A stretch of DNA of 64,000 nt from Promicromonospora sp049532985 (GTDB lineage: Bacteria > Actinomycetota > Actinomycetes > Actinomycetales > Cellulomonadaceae), in contig NZ_CP186693.1 of the NCBI RefSeq assembly GCF_049532985.1, positions 5,704,001 to 5,768,000 of the forward strand, read 5' to 3'. The notes under the pieces are model-generated. The model was given only the letters and a program-made list of their open reading frames with translations, did no database searches and was not told where the DNA came from. Shown here piece after piece: positions 26,238-34,584 of the stretch. Every line of letters starts with the position of its first letter. Positions within the stretch are counted from its first letter, which is position 1. The position numbers and the translations under genes were made by a program.

Positions 26238-26335
26238 AGGCTTGGTTCGGGAGGCTTGGTTCGGGAGGCTTGGTTCGGGAGGCTTGGTTCGGGAGGCTTG
26301 GTTCGGGAGGCTTGGTTCGGGAGGCTTGGTTCGGG
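26238..26335. repeat. Minisatellite: seven perfect 14-bp copies
   Basis: AGGCTTGGTTCGGG is repeated seven times without a mismatch in the 131-bp gap between two convergent genes (stops at 26207 and 26339). The unit is not palindromic. Perfect identity implies recent expansion by slippage; copy number is likely variable between strains. A related 10-mer, CTTGGTTCGG, occurs once near 12076. Confidence 0.95.
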
Positions 26336-26338
26336 ACG

Positions 26339-27046
26339 TCAGGTACCGGGGCGGACCAGGCCGGTCTCGTAGGCCGTGACCACGGCCTGGACGCGGTCGC
26401 GGGCGTCGAGCTTGGCCAGGATGCGGCCCACGTGGGTCTTGACCGTCGCCTCGGCCACGAACAGGTCCGCGGCGATCTCCGTGTTCGACCGTCCCCGCGC
26501 CATGAGCACCAGGACCTCGCGCTCGCGGCCCGTCAGGCCCGCCAGCGCCTCCTGCGGGCCTGCGGCCTCCTCCGGAGGCAGCGCGGTGACCAGGCGTTCC
26601 ATGAGCCGCCTCGTGGACGACGGCGCGATCACCGCGTCCCCCTGGTGCACCGTGCGGATCGCGGTGAGCAGTTCCTCCGGCTGGGCGTCCTTGAGCAGGA
26701 AGCCGCTGGCCCCGGCCCGGATCGCGTCGAGCACGTACTCGTCCAGGTCGAACGTCGTCAGCACCACCACGCGGGGGTCGCCCGCGGCGGCGCGGCCGCC
26801 GTCGGCCAGGAGCGCCCGCGTGGCGGACAGCCCGTCCATCCCCGGCATGCGCACGTCCATCAGCACGACGTCGGACGCCGTCGCGCCGAGCAGGCGCAGC
26901 GCGTCCCGGCCGTCGTCGGCCTCGACCACCACCTGGAGGTCGGGCTGCGAGTCGATGACCATGCGCAGGCCCGCGCGGACCAGGGGCTGGTCGTCGACCA
27001 GCGCGACGCGCACGGGTCCGTCGGGGGTGCCGGTGGGCTGGGTCAT
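26339..27046 (-). CDS. NarL/LuxR-family response regulator
   Basis: 235 residues: a receiver domain (about 12-130) with Asp18/Asp19, phospho-acceptor Asp64 in LMDVRMPG and conserved Lys in FLLKDA, then a LuxR helix-turn-helix (about 168-230; LTGREREVLVLMARGRSNTEIA). The ATG overlaps the histidine kinase TGA as ATGA, so the pair is co-translated with the kinase first. The system converges on the ABC/FtsX operon; NarL-type pairs next to such exporters often regulate them, but no binding site could be identified. Confidence 0.95.
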   Translation of the reverse strand: MTQPTGTPDGPVRVALVDDQPLVRAGLRMVIDSQPDLQVVVEADDGRDALRLLGATASDVVLMDVRMPGMDGLSATRALLADGGRAAAGDPRVVVLTTFDLDEYVLDAIRAGASGFLLKDAQPEELLTAIRTVHQGDAVIAPSSTRRLMERLVTALPPEEAAGPQEALAGLTGREREVLVLMARGRSNTEIAADLFVAEATVKTHVGRILAKLDARDRVQAVVTAYETGLVRPGT

Positions 27047-28737
27047 CGTGCTCCTCGTGTGTCGTGCAGGTCGGTGCCGGGGGTGTCACGGGTCGGGTGG
27101 TCGTTCGGGTCGCCGGGGTCGCCGGTAGCGCCGGGGGCAGGGTTGCCGGCCTCGGCGTCCGCCGTGCCCGGGGAACCCGCGGTGCCCGGGGAGCTTGCGG
27201 TGCCCGGGGAGCCCGCGGTGCCCGCGGCGTCGGCAGGTTCCGCCGGGGCCGGCCGCTCCGGTGCCGGGTCCCCGGGTGCCGCGTCGCCCGGGGACTCGGG
27301 GACGGCCGCCCGCACGTCCCGGCCGGGCTCCTCGCCCGTTCCCGCGGCGAACGAGCTCACGGACGCCCGCGGGATCGGCACCACGAACCGGACCGAGAAG
27401 CCGCCGCCCCGGCGGGGCCCCGCCGAGAGCGTGCCACCGAACATCTCGGCGCGCTCGCGCATGCCGAGCAGGCCGTACCCCGGGGTGGGCGCGGGCTCGT
27501 CGGGGGCGGCGGAGCCGTCGGCCGCCAGGCCGCGGCCGTCGTCGTCCACGCGCAGCTCCACCTCCTCCTCGCCCCAGCGCACCAGCACGGTGACGGCGGG
27601 CCGGGGGCCGGCGTGCTTGCGCACGTTGGTCAGCGACTCCTGGCAGACGCGGTACAGGGTGAGCCCCACGCCGGGCGGCAGCCGGCGCTCCACCCCGACC
27701 CGGGCCCAGGAGACCCGCATGCCGTCGTCGCGGGCCTGCTCGACGAGCCGGCCGATGTCGGCGGCGTCGGGCTGCGGGCGCAGTGGGGCGGCCGTGCCAG
27801 GGGTCTCGGCGCGGCCGGCTGCCGTGCCGCCCGGGGTGCCGGGACGAGTGCGTGCGCCGGCGTCGGCTGCCGGGAGGCGACCCGGGCCGGCCGCCGGCCC
27901 CCCGCTCGCGCGCACCCCGGAACCCCGGGCCGGCGCGTCGTCGGGTGCGACCAGGCCCAGCGGGGTCACGGTGCTCGGCTGGTCGTCGCGCAGCACGCCG
28001 AGCAGCCGCCGCATGTCCGCGAGTGCGGCCCGCCCTGTCTCGGCGATGGTGCCCAGCGAACGCTGCGCGGCCGCGGGGTCCGCGGCGGCGGCGTACCGGC
28101 CGCCGTCGGCCTGGGCGATGATGACGGACAGGGAGTGGGCCACGATGTCGTGCATCTCGCGGGCGATGCGGGCGCGCTCGGCGGCGGTCGCGATCTGCGC
28201 CTGCTGGTCGCGCTCGATCTCCAGACGTTCGGCGCGGTCGCGCATGGCCAGGAGCATCGTGCGGCGCGAGCGGCGCACCAGGCCGAACGCGAAGGACGCC
28301 GCGAGGATCGCCAGCGTGGGGACGGTCAGGAACAGGCTCTCGGGGGCCACCGCGACCGAGAGGCCGAGGGCCACCGCGCCGATCACGGCCAGGCCGGCGG
28401 CCGTCAGGTAGGCCCGCCGGGAGCCGTAGACCGTGACGCAGTAGACCGACACGACCACGACGGCGTCGGCGGCGATGACCGGGAGGTCGAACACCCACAG
28501 CTGCACCATGCAGGCGACGAAGACGGCGGCGGCCGAGGTGAAGGGGCGCGTGCGGCACCAGGGGAGCGGGGCGAGCACCAGGAGCGAGGCCACGACGATC
28601 GACGTGGGGTCGAAACGCTGGGCGTAGAGGGACAGCGCACCCGGTATCGCCACGAGGGCCGCCAGAAGGGTGAGCCCGAGGTCCATGAGGAACCGATACC
28701 GTTCCGACCACTGTGCCCACCGCTCGTACCACCCCAT
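27043..28737 (-). CDS. NarL-type sensor histidine kinase
   Basis: 564-residue membrane kinase: four to six helices in residues about 18-155, a coiled coil (about 160-190), HisKA_3 with phospho-accepting His196 in REMHDIVAHSLS, and an HATPase domain (about 345-450; LTLYRVCQESLTNVRKHA, GYGLLGMRERAEMFGG). It is longer than usual because of a Pro/Ala/Gly-rich insertion between HisKA_3 and HATPase (about 255-325) and a disordered C-terminus of about 100 residues with repeated PGTA-type units. A TACGCT box 7 nt before the ATG suggests a leaderless transcript, divergent from the OmpR-type regulator. Confidence 0.92.
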   Translation of the reverse strand: MGWYERWAQWSERYRFLMDLGLTLLAALVAIPGALSLYAQRFDPTSIVVASLLVLAPLPWCRTRPFTSAAAVFVACMVQLWVFDLPVIAADAVVVVSVYCVTVYGSRRAYLTAAGLAVIGAVALGLSVAVAPESLFLTVPTLAILAASFAFGLVRRSRRTMLLAMRDRAERLEIERDQQAQIATAAERARIAREMHDIVAHSLSVIIAQADGGRYAAAADPAAAQRSLGTIAETGRAALADMRRLLGVLRDDQPSTVTPLGLVAPDDAPARGSGVRASGGPAAGPGRLPAADAGARTRPGTPGGTAAGRAETPGTAAPLRPQPDAADIGRLVEQARDDGMRVSWARVGVERRLPPGVGLTLYRVCQESLTNVRKHAGPRPAVTVLVRWGEEEVELRVDDDGRGLAADGSAAPDEPAPTPGYGLLGMRERAEMFGGTLSAGPRRGGGFSVRFVVPIPRASVSSFAAGTGEEPGRDVRAAVPESPGDAAPGDPAPERPAPAEPADAAGTAGSPGTASSPGTAGSPGTADAEAGNPAPGATGDPGDPNDHPTRDTPGTDLHDTRGAR

Positions 28738-28744
28738 GCAGGTC

Positions 28745-28750
28745 AGCGTA
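28745..28750 (-). promoter_or_regulatory. -10 box of the leaderless NarL-type kinase gene
   Basis: TACGCT on the minus strand, 7 nt upstream of the ATG at 28737. No clear -35 box. Confidence 0.45.
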
Positions 28751-28876
28751 GGTCGAACCGTTGCGCGGGCGCGTCATACCGTGGTAGCACTTGCGCCATG
28801 GCTACCTCAGCCGAAAGGATTCGGTGGGCGGTCATCACATCGGTGTCAGGATGGCGCCGTAGCGTCGGTTATGCCC

Positions 28877-28882
28877 TACGAT
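28877..28882 (+). promoter_or_regulatory. -10 box of the leaderless OmpR-type regulator gene
   Basis: TACGAT lies 6 nt upstream of the ATG at 28889 and inside the frame that would start at the earlier ATG 28871, so it favours the later start. Confidence 0.45.
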
Positions 28883-28888
28883 GGCGAA

Positions 28889-29572
28889 ATGACTCACGTA
28901 CTCCTAGCCGAGGACGACCCGGCCATTGCCGAGCCGTTGGCACGAGCGCTCTCCCGTGAGGGTTACGACGTCGTCGTGCAAGGAACCGGCAAAGGTGCGA
29001 TCGAGAGCTCGACCGGTGCGGACATCGTCGTTCTGGACCTGGGCCTTCCCGACATGGACGGGCTCGATGTCGCGCGCGAGATCAGGGCCAACGGCCTCAC
29101 CGTGCCCGTCCTGGTGCTGACCGCCCGCGCCGACGAGGTCGACCTCGTCGTGGGCCTCGACGCCGGGGCCGACGACTACGTCACCAAGCCGTTCCGCCTG
29201 GCCGAGCTCCTCGCGCGCGTGCGGGCGCTGCTGCGCCGCTCGCACGGCGAGACCGGCGAGGAGGAGGAGCTGCACGCGCAGGACGTCCGCGTCGACGTCT
29301 CCGCGCACCGCGCGTTCCAGGGCGACCGCGAGCTGCACCTGACCACCAAGGAGTTCGACCTGCTGCGCGTGCTCGTGCAGAACGCCGGCTCCGTGGTGGT
29401 CCGGGACACCCTCATGCGCGACGTCTGGGGCTCGGACCCGGTCGGATCGACCAAGACCCTCGACATGCACGTGTCGTGGCTGCGCCGCAAGCTCGGCGAC
29501 GACGCGAACGCGCCGCGCTACGTCTCCACGGTGCGCGGTCTCGGCTTCCGCTTCGAGATCGGGGCGAGCTAG
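28889..29572 (+). CDS. OmpR/PhoB-family response regulator
   Basis: 227 residues: receiver domain (about 1-115) with acidic pair Asp9/Asp10, phospho-acceptor Asp50 in VVLDLGLPDMDG and conserved Lys in YVTKPF, then a winged helix (about 130-225; LTTKEFDLLRVLVQNAG, VSTVRGLGFRFE). It is followed 4 nt later by its kinase gene. The upstream ATG at 28871 would add six residues not seen in receivers. The regulated genes are unknown; purK downstream has its own promoter. Confidence 0.95.
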   Translation: MTHVLLAEDDPAIAEPLARALSREGYDVVVQGTGKGAIESSTGADIVVLDLGLPDMDGLDVAREIRANGLTVPVLVLTARADEVDLVVGLDAGADDYVTKPFRLAELLARVRALLRRSHGETGEEEELHAQDVRVDVSAHRAFQGDRELHLTTKEFDLLRVLVQNAGSVVVRDTLMRDVWGSDPVGSTKTLDMHVSWLRRKLGDDANAPRYVSTVRGLGFRFEIGAS

Positions 29573-29576
29573 CCAG

Positions 29577-30932
29577 ATGCGCGCCCGCGTACTGCAGGCG
29601 ACCATCGCCGCGGTGGCGGTAGCCGTCCTGCTCCTGGGCATCCCGCTCGCGATCTTCGGTGCCCGGTACATCTACGACCAGGAGGTCCAGCGGGTCGAGA
29701 CCCGGGCGCAGGACCTGCTGACCTCTGCCGTCAACTCCTACGAGCGCAACCGCTCGGCCGCCGAGGCCGGCTTCGTCGACCAGTCCGTGCTGGACCGGGC
29801 CGTCCAGCCGCAGCCCAACGACATCGTCGCGTACGTGACGGTGAACCAGCCGAACGGCGAGCAGCTCGTCTCGGGCGAGCCCGTGGTCGGTGCCACCATC
29901 GACCGGGGGCTCGCCTCCGAGGAGCAGCCCGTCATGGGCGTGGTCATCTCCGTGTCGGCCTGGCCCGCGTACATCAAGGCGATCAACGTCGTGGTGCTCG
30001 TCGTGTTCGGCAGCGTCGGAGCCTTCGCCGCGGGTGCCGTGACGGCCGCGTGGCAGGCCAACCGGCTGGCACAGCCCTTCGTGTACCTGGCCGCCTCGGC
30101 GGAGCAGCTCGGCGCGGGACAGGTGCGCCCTCGGCTCGACCCCTCCGGCGTCGAGGAGATCGACCTGGTGGCGGCCGAGCTCGCCCGCAGCTCCGACCGG
30201 CTCGCGGCCCGGCTCGCGGTGGAACGGCAGTTCACCTCCGACGCCTCGCACCAGCTCCGCACACCGCTCACCGCGCTGACGATGCGCCTGGAGGAGATCA
30301 CGCTCACCTCCAGCGAGCCCGAGGTGCAGGAGGAGGCCCGGATCTCGCTCGAGCAGGTCGAGCGGCTGGTCGGCGTGGTCGACGACCTGCTCGCCCGGTC
30401 GCGGCGCGCGCAGGGCGGTACCACGGAGTCCGTCGACGTCGCGGTGCTGTTCCTCCAGCAGGAGGAGGAGTGGCGCGAGTCGTTCGAACGGGCCGACCGT
30501 CACCTGAACGTCGAGGACTCCGGCGGGGCACGCGTCCTGGCCACCCCGGGTGCCCTGGCGCAGGTGCTGTCCACCCTGCTGGAGAACTCGCTCAAGCACG
30601 GCGGCGGCACCACCACGCTGCGGATCCGCGAGGGTCAGCGGGGCGCCATGGCCATCGAGGTCACGGACGAGGGCGAGGGCGTGCCCGAGGACATGGCGGG
30701 CAAGATCTTCGAGCGTGGCGTCACGTCCGGTGCCGGCACGGGTCTGGGTCTCGCCCTGGCGCGGGACCTCGTCGCGGCCGACGGCGGCAACCTCCAGCTC
30801 ACGCAGCGCACGCCCCCGGTGTTCTCGGTGTTCCTGTCGGGCGTGCCCAAGACCCTCGACCCGCACCAGGTGCTGCCGGTCGGGTCGAAGATCTCGACCC
30901 TCGGTCAGAAGAAGGGCCGCGGGCGCCGGTAG
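29577..30932 (+). CDS. Sensor histidine kinase partner of the OmpR-type regulator
   Basis: 451 residues: helix at about 7-30, a sensor loop of about 100 residues outside the membrane, helix at about 134-157, a HAMP-like linker, HisKA with His225 in DASHQLRTPL, and HATPase_c (about 310-425; LLENSLKHGGG, DEGEGVPEDMAGKIFERG, GTGLGLALARDL). The sensor loop lacks cysteines and a recognisable fold. A basic tail ends in KKGRGRR. The stop codon TAG is also the first three bases of the purK -10 box. Confidence 0.94.
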   Translation: MRARVLQATIAAVAVAVLLLGIPLAIFGARYIYDQEVQRVETRAQDLLTSAVNSYERNRSAAEAGFVDQSVLDRAVQPQPNDIVAYVTVNQPNGEQLVSGEPVVGATIDRGLASEEQPVMGVVISVSAWPAYIKAINVVVLVVFGSVGAFAAGAVTAAWQANRLAQPFVYLAASAEQLGAGQVRPRLDPSGVEEIDLVAAELARSSDRLAARLAVERQFTSDASHQLRTPLTALTMRLEEITLTSSEPEVQEEARISLEQVERLVGVVDDLLARSRRAQGGTTESVDVAVLFLQQEEEWRESFERADRHLNVEDSGGARVLATPGALAQVLSTLLENSLKHGGGTTTLRIREGQRGAMAIEVTDEGEGVPEDMAGKIFERGVTSGAGTGLGLALARDLVAADGGNLQLTQRTPPVFSVFLSGVPKTLDPHQVLPVGSKISTLGQKKGRGRR

Positions 30933-30935
30933 GCT
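30930..30935 (+). promoter_or_regulatory. -10 box of leaderless purK
   Basis: TAGGCT overlaps the stop codon of the upstream kinase gene and lies 8 nt before the purK GTG, giving purK its own transcription start. Confidence 0.5.
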
Positions 30936-30943
30936 TCACCGAC

Positions 30944-32259
30944 GTGAGTGCACCACAGATCCGTGAGTCCGGGCCGCCCGTCGTGGCCGTCGTGGGAGGC
31001 GGGCAGCTCGCCCGCATGATGGCGCCGGCCGCCGGGGAGCTCGGCATCCGGCTGCGGGTGCTGGTGGAGGACCCGGCCTCCTCCGCCGCCCAGGTGGTCA
31101 CCGACGCGCCCGTGGGCATCGCCTCCGACGAGGCCGCGATCCGCTCGCTCATCGCCCCCGCCACGGGACAGGCGGCGTCCGTGCTGACGTTCGAGCACGA
31201 GCACGTGCCGAACGCCCTGCTCACGGACCTCATCGAGCACGGCACGCCCGTACGGCCCGGACCGCACGCGCTGGTGCAGGCCCAGGACAAGATCGTCATG
31301 CGGCAGCGGCTCACCGAGCTCGGCGTGCCGTGCCCGCGCTGGGCGCCGCTGCCGGCGTCGTCCCCCGAGGAAGGGCGGGCCGCCCTGGCGGCCTTCCTCG
31401 ACGAGGTGGGCGGCAGCGCCGTCGTCAAGACCTCGCGCGGCGGGTACGACGGCAAGGGCGTCCGGGTGGTCACGTCCCCCGACGACGTCGCCGACTGGTT
31501 CGCCGCGGTGGCCGACGGCGGGCCGCAGCTGCTCGTCGAGGAGAAGGTGCCCTTCACCCGCGAGCTGGCGGCCCTGGTGGCCCGGCGCCCGTCGGGCGAG
31601 GTGCGGGCCTGGCCGGTCGTGGAGTCGATCCAGCGCGACGGCGTCTGCTCCGAGGTGATCGCGCCCGCACCCGGCCTGTCCGCCGCGCTCGACGCCCGGG
31701 CTCGCGAGATCGCCACCACCGTGGCCGAGGGGCTCGACGTGACCGGTGTGCTGGCCGTCGAGATGTTCGAGGTGCCCGGCCCGGACGGGACGCCGACGGT
31801 GCTCGTCAACGAGCTCGCGATGCGCCCCCACAACAGCGGGCACTGGACCATCGACGGTGCCGTGACCAGCCAGTTCGAGCAGCACCTGCGCGCCGTGCTG
31901 GACCTGCCGCTGGGTGCCACCGAGCCGACGGCGACCTGGACGGTCATGGCCAACGTGCTGGGATCCACGCTGGACGAGCTCACCGACGCCCTGTCGGGCG
32001 TGCTCGCCGCGTACCCCGAGGCGCGCGTCAACCTGTACGGCAAGGGCGTGCGGCCGGGCCGCAAGCTGGGCCACGTGAACGTGAGCGGCGCCGACCTGGA
32101 GTCGGTGCGGGCTCGTGCCGCGGCGGCCGCCGCGCTGCTGCGCGGCGAGACGCCCGCGGGGAGCGCGGGCAGCACCTCGGCGGGCGGCGCGACCGGCACC
32201 GAGTCGGACGAGACCACCGGCGGCGAGGCCGCAGGTACCACCGAGGAGAGGGCGAACGC

Positions 32260-32263
<4 letters not shown>
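30944..32263 (+). CDS. purK: N5-carboxyaminoimidazole ribonucleotide synthase
   Basis: ATP-grasp enzyme of purine synthesis that makes N5-CAIR from AIR, bicarbonate and ATP; PurE then isomerises the product. The 439 residues show GGGQLARMM at the N-terminus, the ATP-grasp loop KTSRGGYDGKGV (about 160) and ELAMRPHNSGHWTIDG (about 300) for metal and substrate binding. A Ser/Thr/Gly-rich tail of about 40 residues follows the conserved fold and is longer than in most PurK. The GTG at 30944 is leaderless. The stop overlaps the purE start as ATGA. Confidence 0.96.
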
Positions 32264-32769
<506 letters not shown>

Positions 32770-32785
32770 CACTGGTCAGAACGCC

Positions 32786-32909
32786 GGCGTCTGCGTCTAC
32801 GAGGTCGGTCCGCTGCGGCGCCTGCGTCTACGAGTTCGGTCCGCTGCGGCGTCTTTGTCCACGAGTTCGGTCCGCTGCGGTACCCGGACCAACGACTTCG
32901 GTCCGTTGT
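32786..32909. repeat. 31-bp tandem repeat array downstream of purE
   Basis: Three adjacent 31-bp units (32786-32816, 32817-32847, 32848-32878) share the core TACGAGTTCGGTCCGCTG with a few substitutions. A fourth, degenerate unit at 32879-32909 leads into the hairpin at 32895-32958. The same core and spacing recur at 37451-37547, so this is a dispersed element rather than a local accident. There are no spacers, so it is not CRISPR. Confidence 0.9.
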
Positions 32910-32958
32910 CGCGAGTTCGGTCCATCTGTGGACCGAACTCGCGACAACGGACCGAAGT
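32895..32958. terminator. 30-bp perfect hairpin between purE and the LCP gene
   Basis: Two perfectly complementary 30-nt arms around a 4-nt TCTG loop, built from the same TTCGGTCC motif as the adjacent 31-bp repeats. It lies between convergent genes (purE stop 32769, LCP stop 33008) and can terminate both. The arms are far longer than a terminator needs. Confidence 0.8.
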
Positions 32959-33007
32959 GAAGAGGCTCAGTCCATCAAGAGACCGAACGAGCCCGCCGGG
33001 AGGGCCG

Positions 33008-34582
33008 TCAGGAGCCCGGCACGCCTCCGACCTTCTCGCCCGGCTGGTACTCGCCGTCCCGGACCTTCGCCCAGAACTCGCCGGTCTTCGTGTCGTCCAG
33101 CAGCACGGCGGAGGCGCCGGTGGGCGTCCGGTAGCCGATCGTGGCGATCGGCGGGGTGCCGGTCACGCCGTCGTCGCCGTTGGCGGTCCGGAAGGCCAGG
33201 CCGAGCATCGCGATGTCGATGATGCCGCTGTCGGTGTCGGTCACCACGGCCGCCAGGCCGGCGTCGGCGAGGCCCACCTGGTTCACCGGGTTGAGCAGCA
33301 CCGCGGGGTCCGCGACCTTCTTGCCGATCTGCGCGATGACCTGCTGCTGACGCTCGGCGCGGCCGATGTCGCCCTTCGGGTCGGCGTAGCGCATCCGGGA
33401 GAACGCCAGCGCCGTCTTGCCGTCTGCGACGTGGCAGCCCTTGGTCCACTTGAGCTTCGACTTCACGTCGTGCACGTCGTAGTCGAGGCACAGCCGCACG
33501 CCGCCGACGGCGTCCACGACGCCCGAGACGCCACCGAAGCCGACCTCGACGTAGTGGTCCACGGTGAGCCCGGTGAGCGTCTCGACGGCCTTGACCAGCA
33601 TCGGCGCGCCGCCGTAGGAGTATGCGGCGTTGATCTTGTTGCTCCCCGAGCCGTCGGGCATCTCCGCCCAGGTGTCGCGCGGGATCGAGATGAGCGCCAC
33701 CGGCCCCGACCGCGGCTTGTGCAGCAGCATGATTGTGTCCGTGCGGGCACCCGACGTGGAGTCGTCGATGCCGCCGCTGCCGCGCGCGTCCGAACCCGCG
33801 AGGAGGTACGTCGTACCGGGCGTTCCCTCGGCGCCCGACAGCGCCTCGACGTGCTGGATCTTGCCGTTGGCCCAGATCAGGAGGCCGATCGGCCAGGCGA
33901 GCACGGCCAGCAGCACCAGCACCGCGATGACGCCGGCCACGCGGCCCTTGCGGATGCGGATGTTGCCGCCGCCACGGCCGCGACCGCCCGAGGCGAGCGC
34001 ACCGGCGGGGTAGTTCCCGCCACGGCCGCCGCCACCGCCGGCGGCGGGACGCGGTGCGCTGCGTACCGGCGTCGGACGGACGGGGCCTGCGCTCGCGCGG
34101 ACCGGTCGGCCCGGCGGGATGGACTGCGGGGGCTGACCGCCGCCCCCCGGCGGCACCGCCCGCGGCGGGATGGACCGGGGCGGGGCCCCGGCCTCGTTCC
34201 GCGCGGGCATCCCCGACCGCCGCGGCGGGACGGGCGGGGGAGTGTTGCGCTGGCCGGACACCGGTACCTCCCGGGAGGACTGTCTACGGATTCGTGGTTC
34301 GCTGCGGCCCCCGTCGGAGCCTTCCGGCCGTCCGATGCGGTGAGCACCACCGACGCCGGGAATCCCGACGCCTGGCGTCTCCGCGTTCGCGGGGCCGCCC
34401 TTGCTCGGCGCCGCGCCCGGGAGGGTCCGCGGACGCTCGCCCGTGTCACCCACCGGGATGGCGTCGTCCGCGCCCGGCCGCCCGCTCGCGCCCTGGGGCG
34501 TGAAGCTGGGCGGTATCCGGACGCGCGTCACGTCGTCGTCGGCCTCGCGGGCCGAACGGTTCGACGTCCTGGGATCTGACAT
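33008..34582 (-). CDS. LytR-CpsA-Psr (LCP) family wall-polymer ligase 1
   Basis: 524-residue membrane protein expected to transfer undecaprenyl-linked glycopolymers to peptidoglycan outside the membrane. A disordered cytoplasmic N-terminus of about 210 residues, rich in Pro, Gly and Arg, precedes one helix (about 218-240). The LCP domain (about 255-420) follows, with lipid-phosphate and metal residues in GSDARG, ARTDTIMLLH, SIPRDTW and FSRMRYAD...GRAERQQ. The long N-terminus resembles scaffolding or phosphorylation segments in some actinobacterial LCP proteins. The gene starts 2 nt after the stop of a second LCP gene, so they are co-transcribed. Confidence 0.92.
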   Translation of the reverse strand: MSDPRTSNRSAREADDDVTRVRIPPSFTPQGASGRPGADDAIPVGDTGERPRTLPGAAPSKGGPANAETPGVGIPGVGGAHRIGRPEGSDGGRSEPRIRRQSSREVPVSGQRNTPPPVPPRRSGMPARNEAGAPPRSIPPRAVPPGGGGQPPQSIPPGRPVRASAGPVRPTPVRSAPRPAAGGGGGRGGNYPAGALASGGRGRGGGNIRIRKGRVAGVIAVLVLLAVLAWPIGLLIWANGKIQHVEALSGAEGTPGTTYLLAGSDARGSGGIDDSTSGARTDTIMLLHKPRSGPVALISIPRDTWAEMPDGSGSNKINAAYSYGGAPMLVKAVETLTGLTVDHYVEVGFGGVSGVVDAVGGVRLCLDYDVHDVKSKLKWTKGCHVADGKTALAFSRMRYADPKGDIGRAERQQQVIAQIGKKVADPAVLLNPVNQVGLADAGLAAVVTDTDSGIIDIAMLGLAFRTANGDDGVTGTPPIATIGYRTPTGASAVLLDDTKTGEFWAKVRDGEYQPGEKVGGVPGS

Positions 34583-34584
34583 GG

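Noticed and set aside
26210..26340. Minisatellite as the coding end of the FtsX permease or response regulator
   Set aside because: Both genes have clear stop codons at normal family length outside the array.
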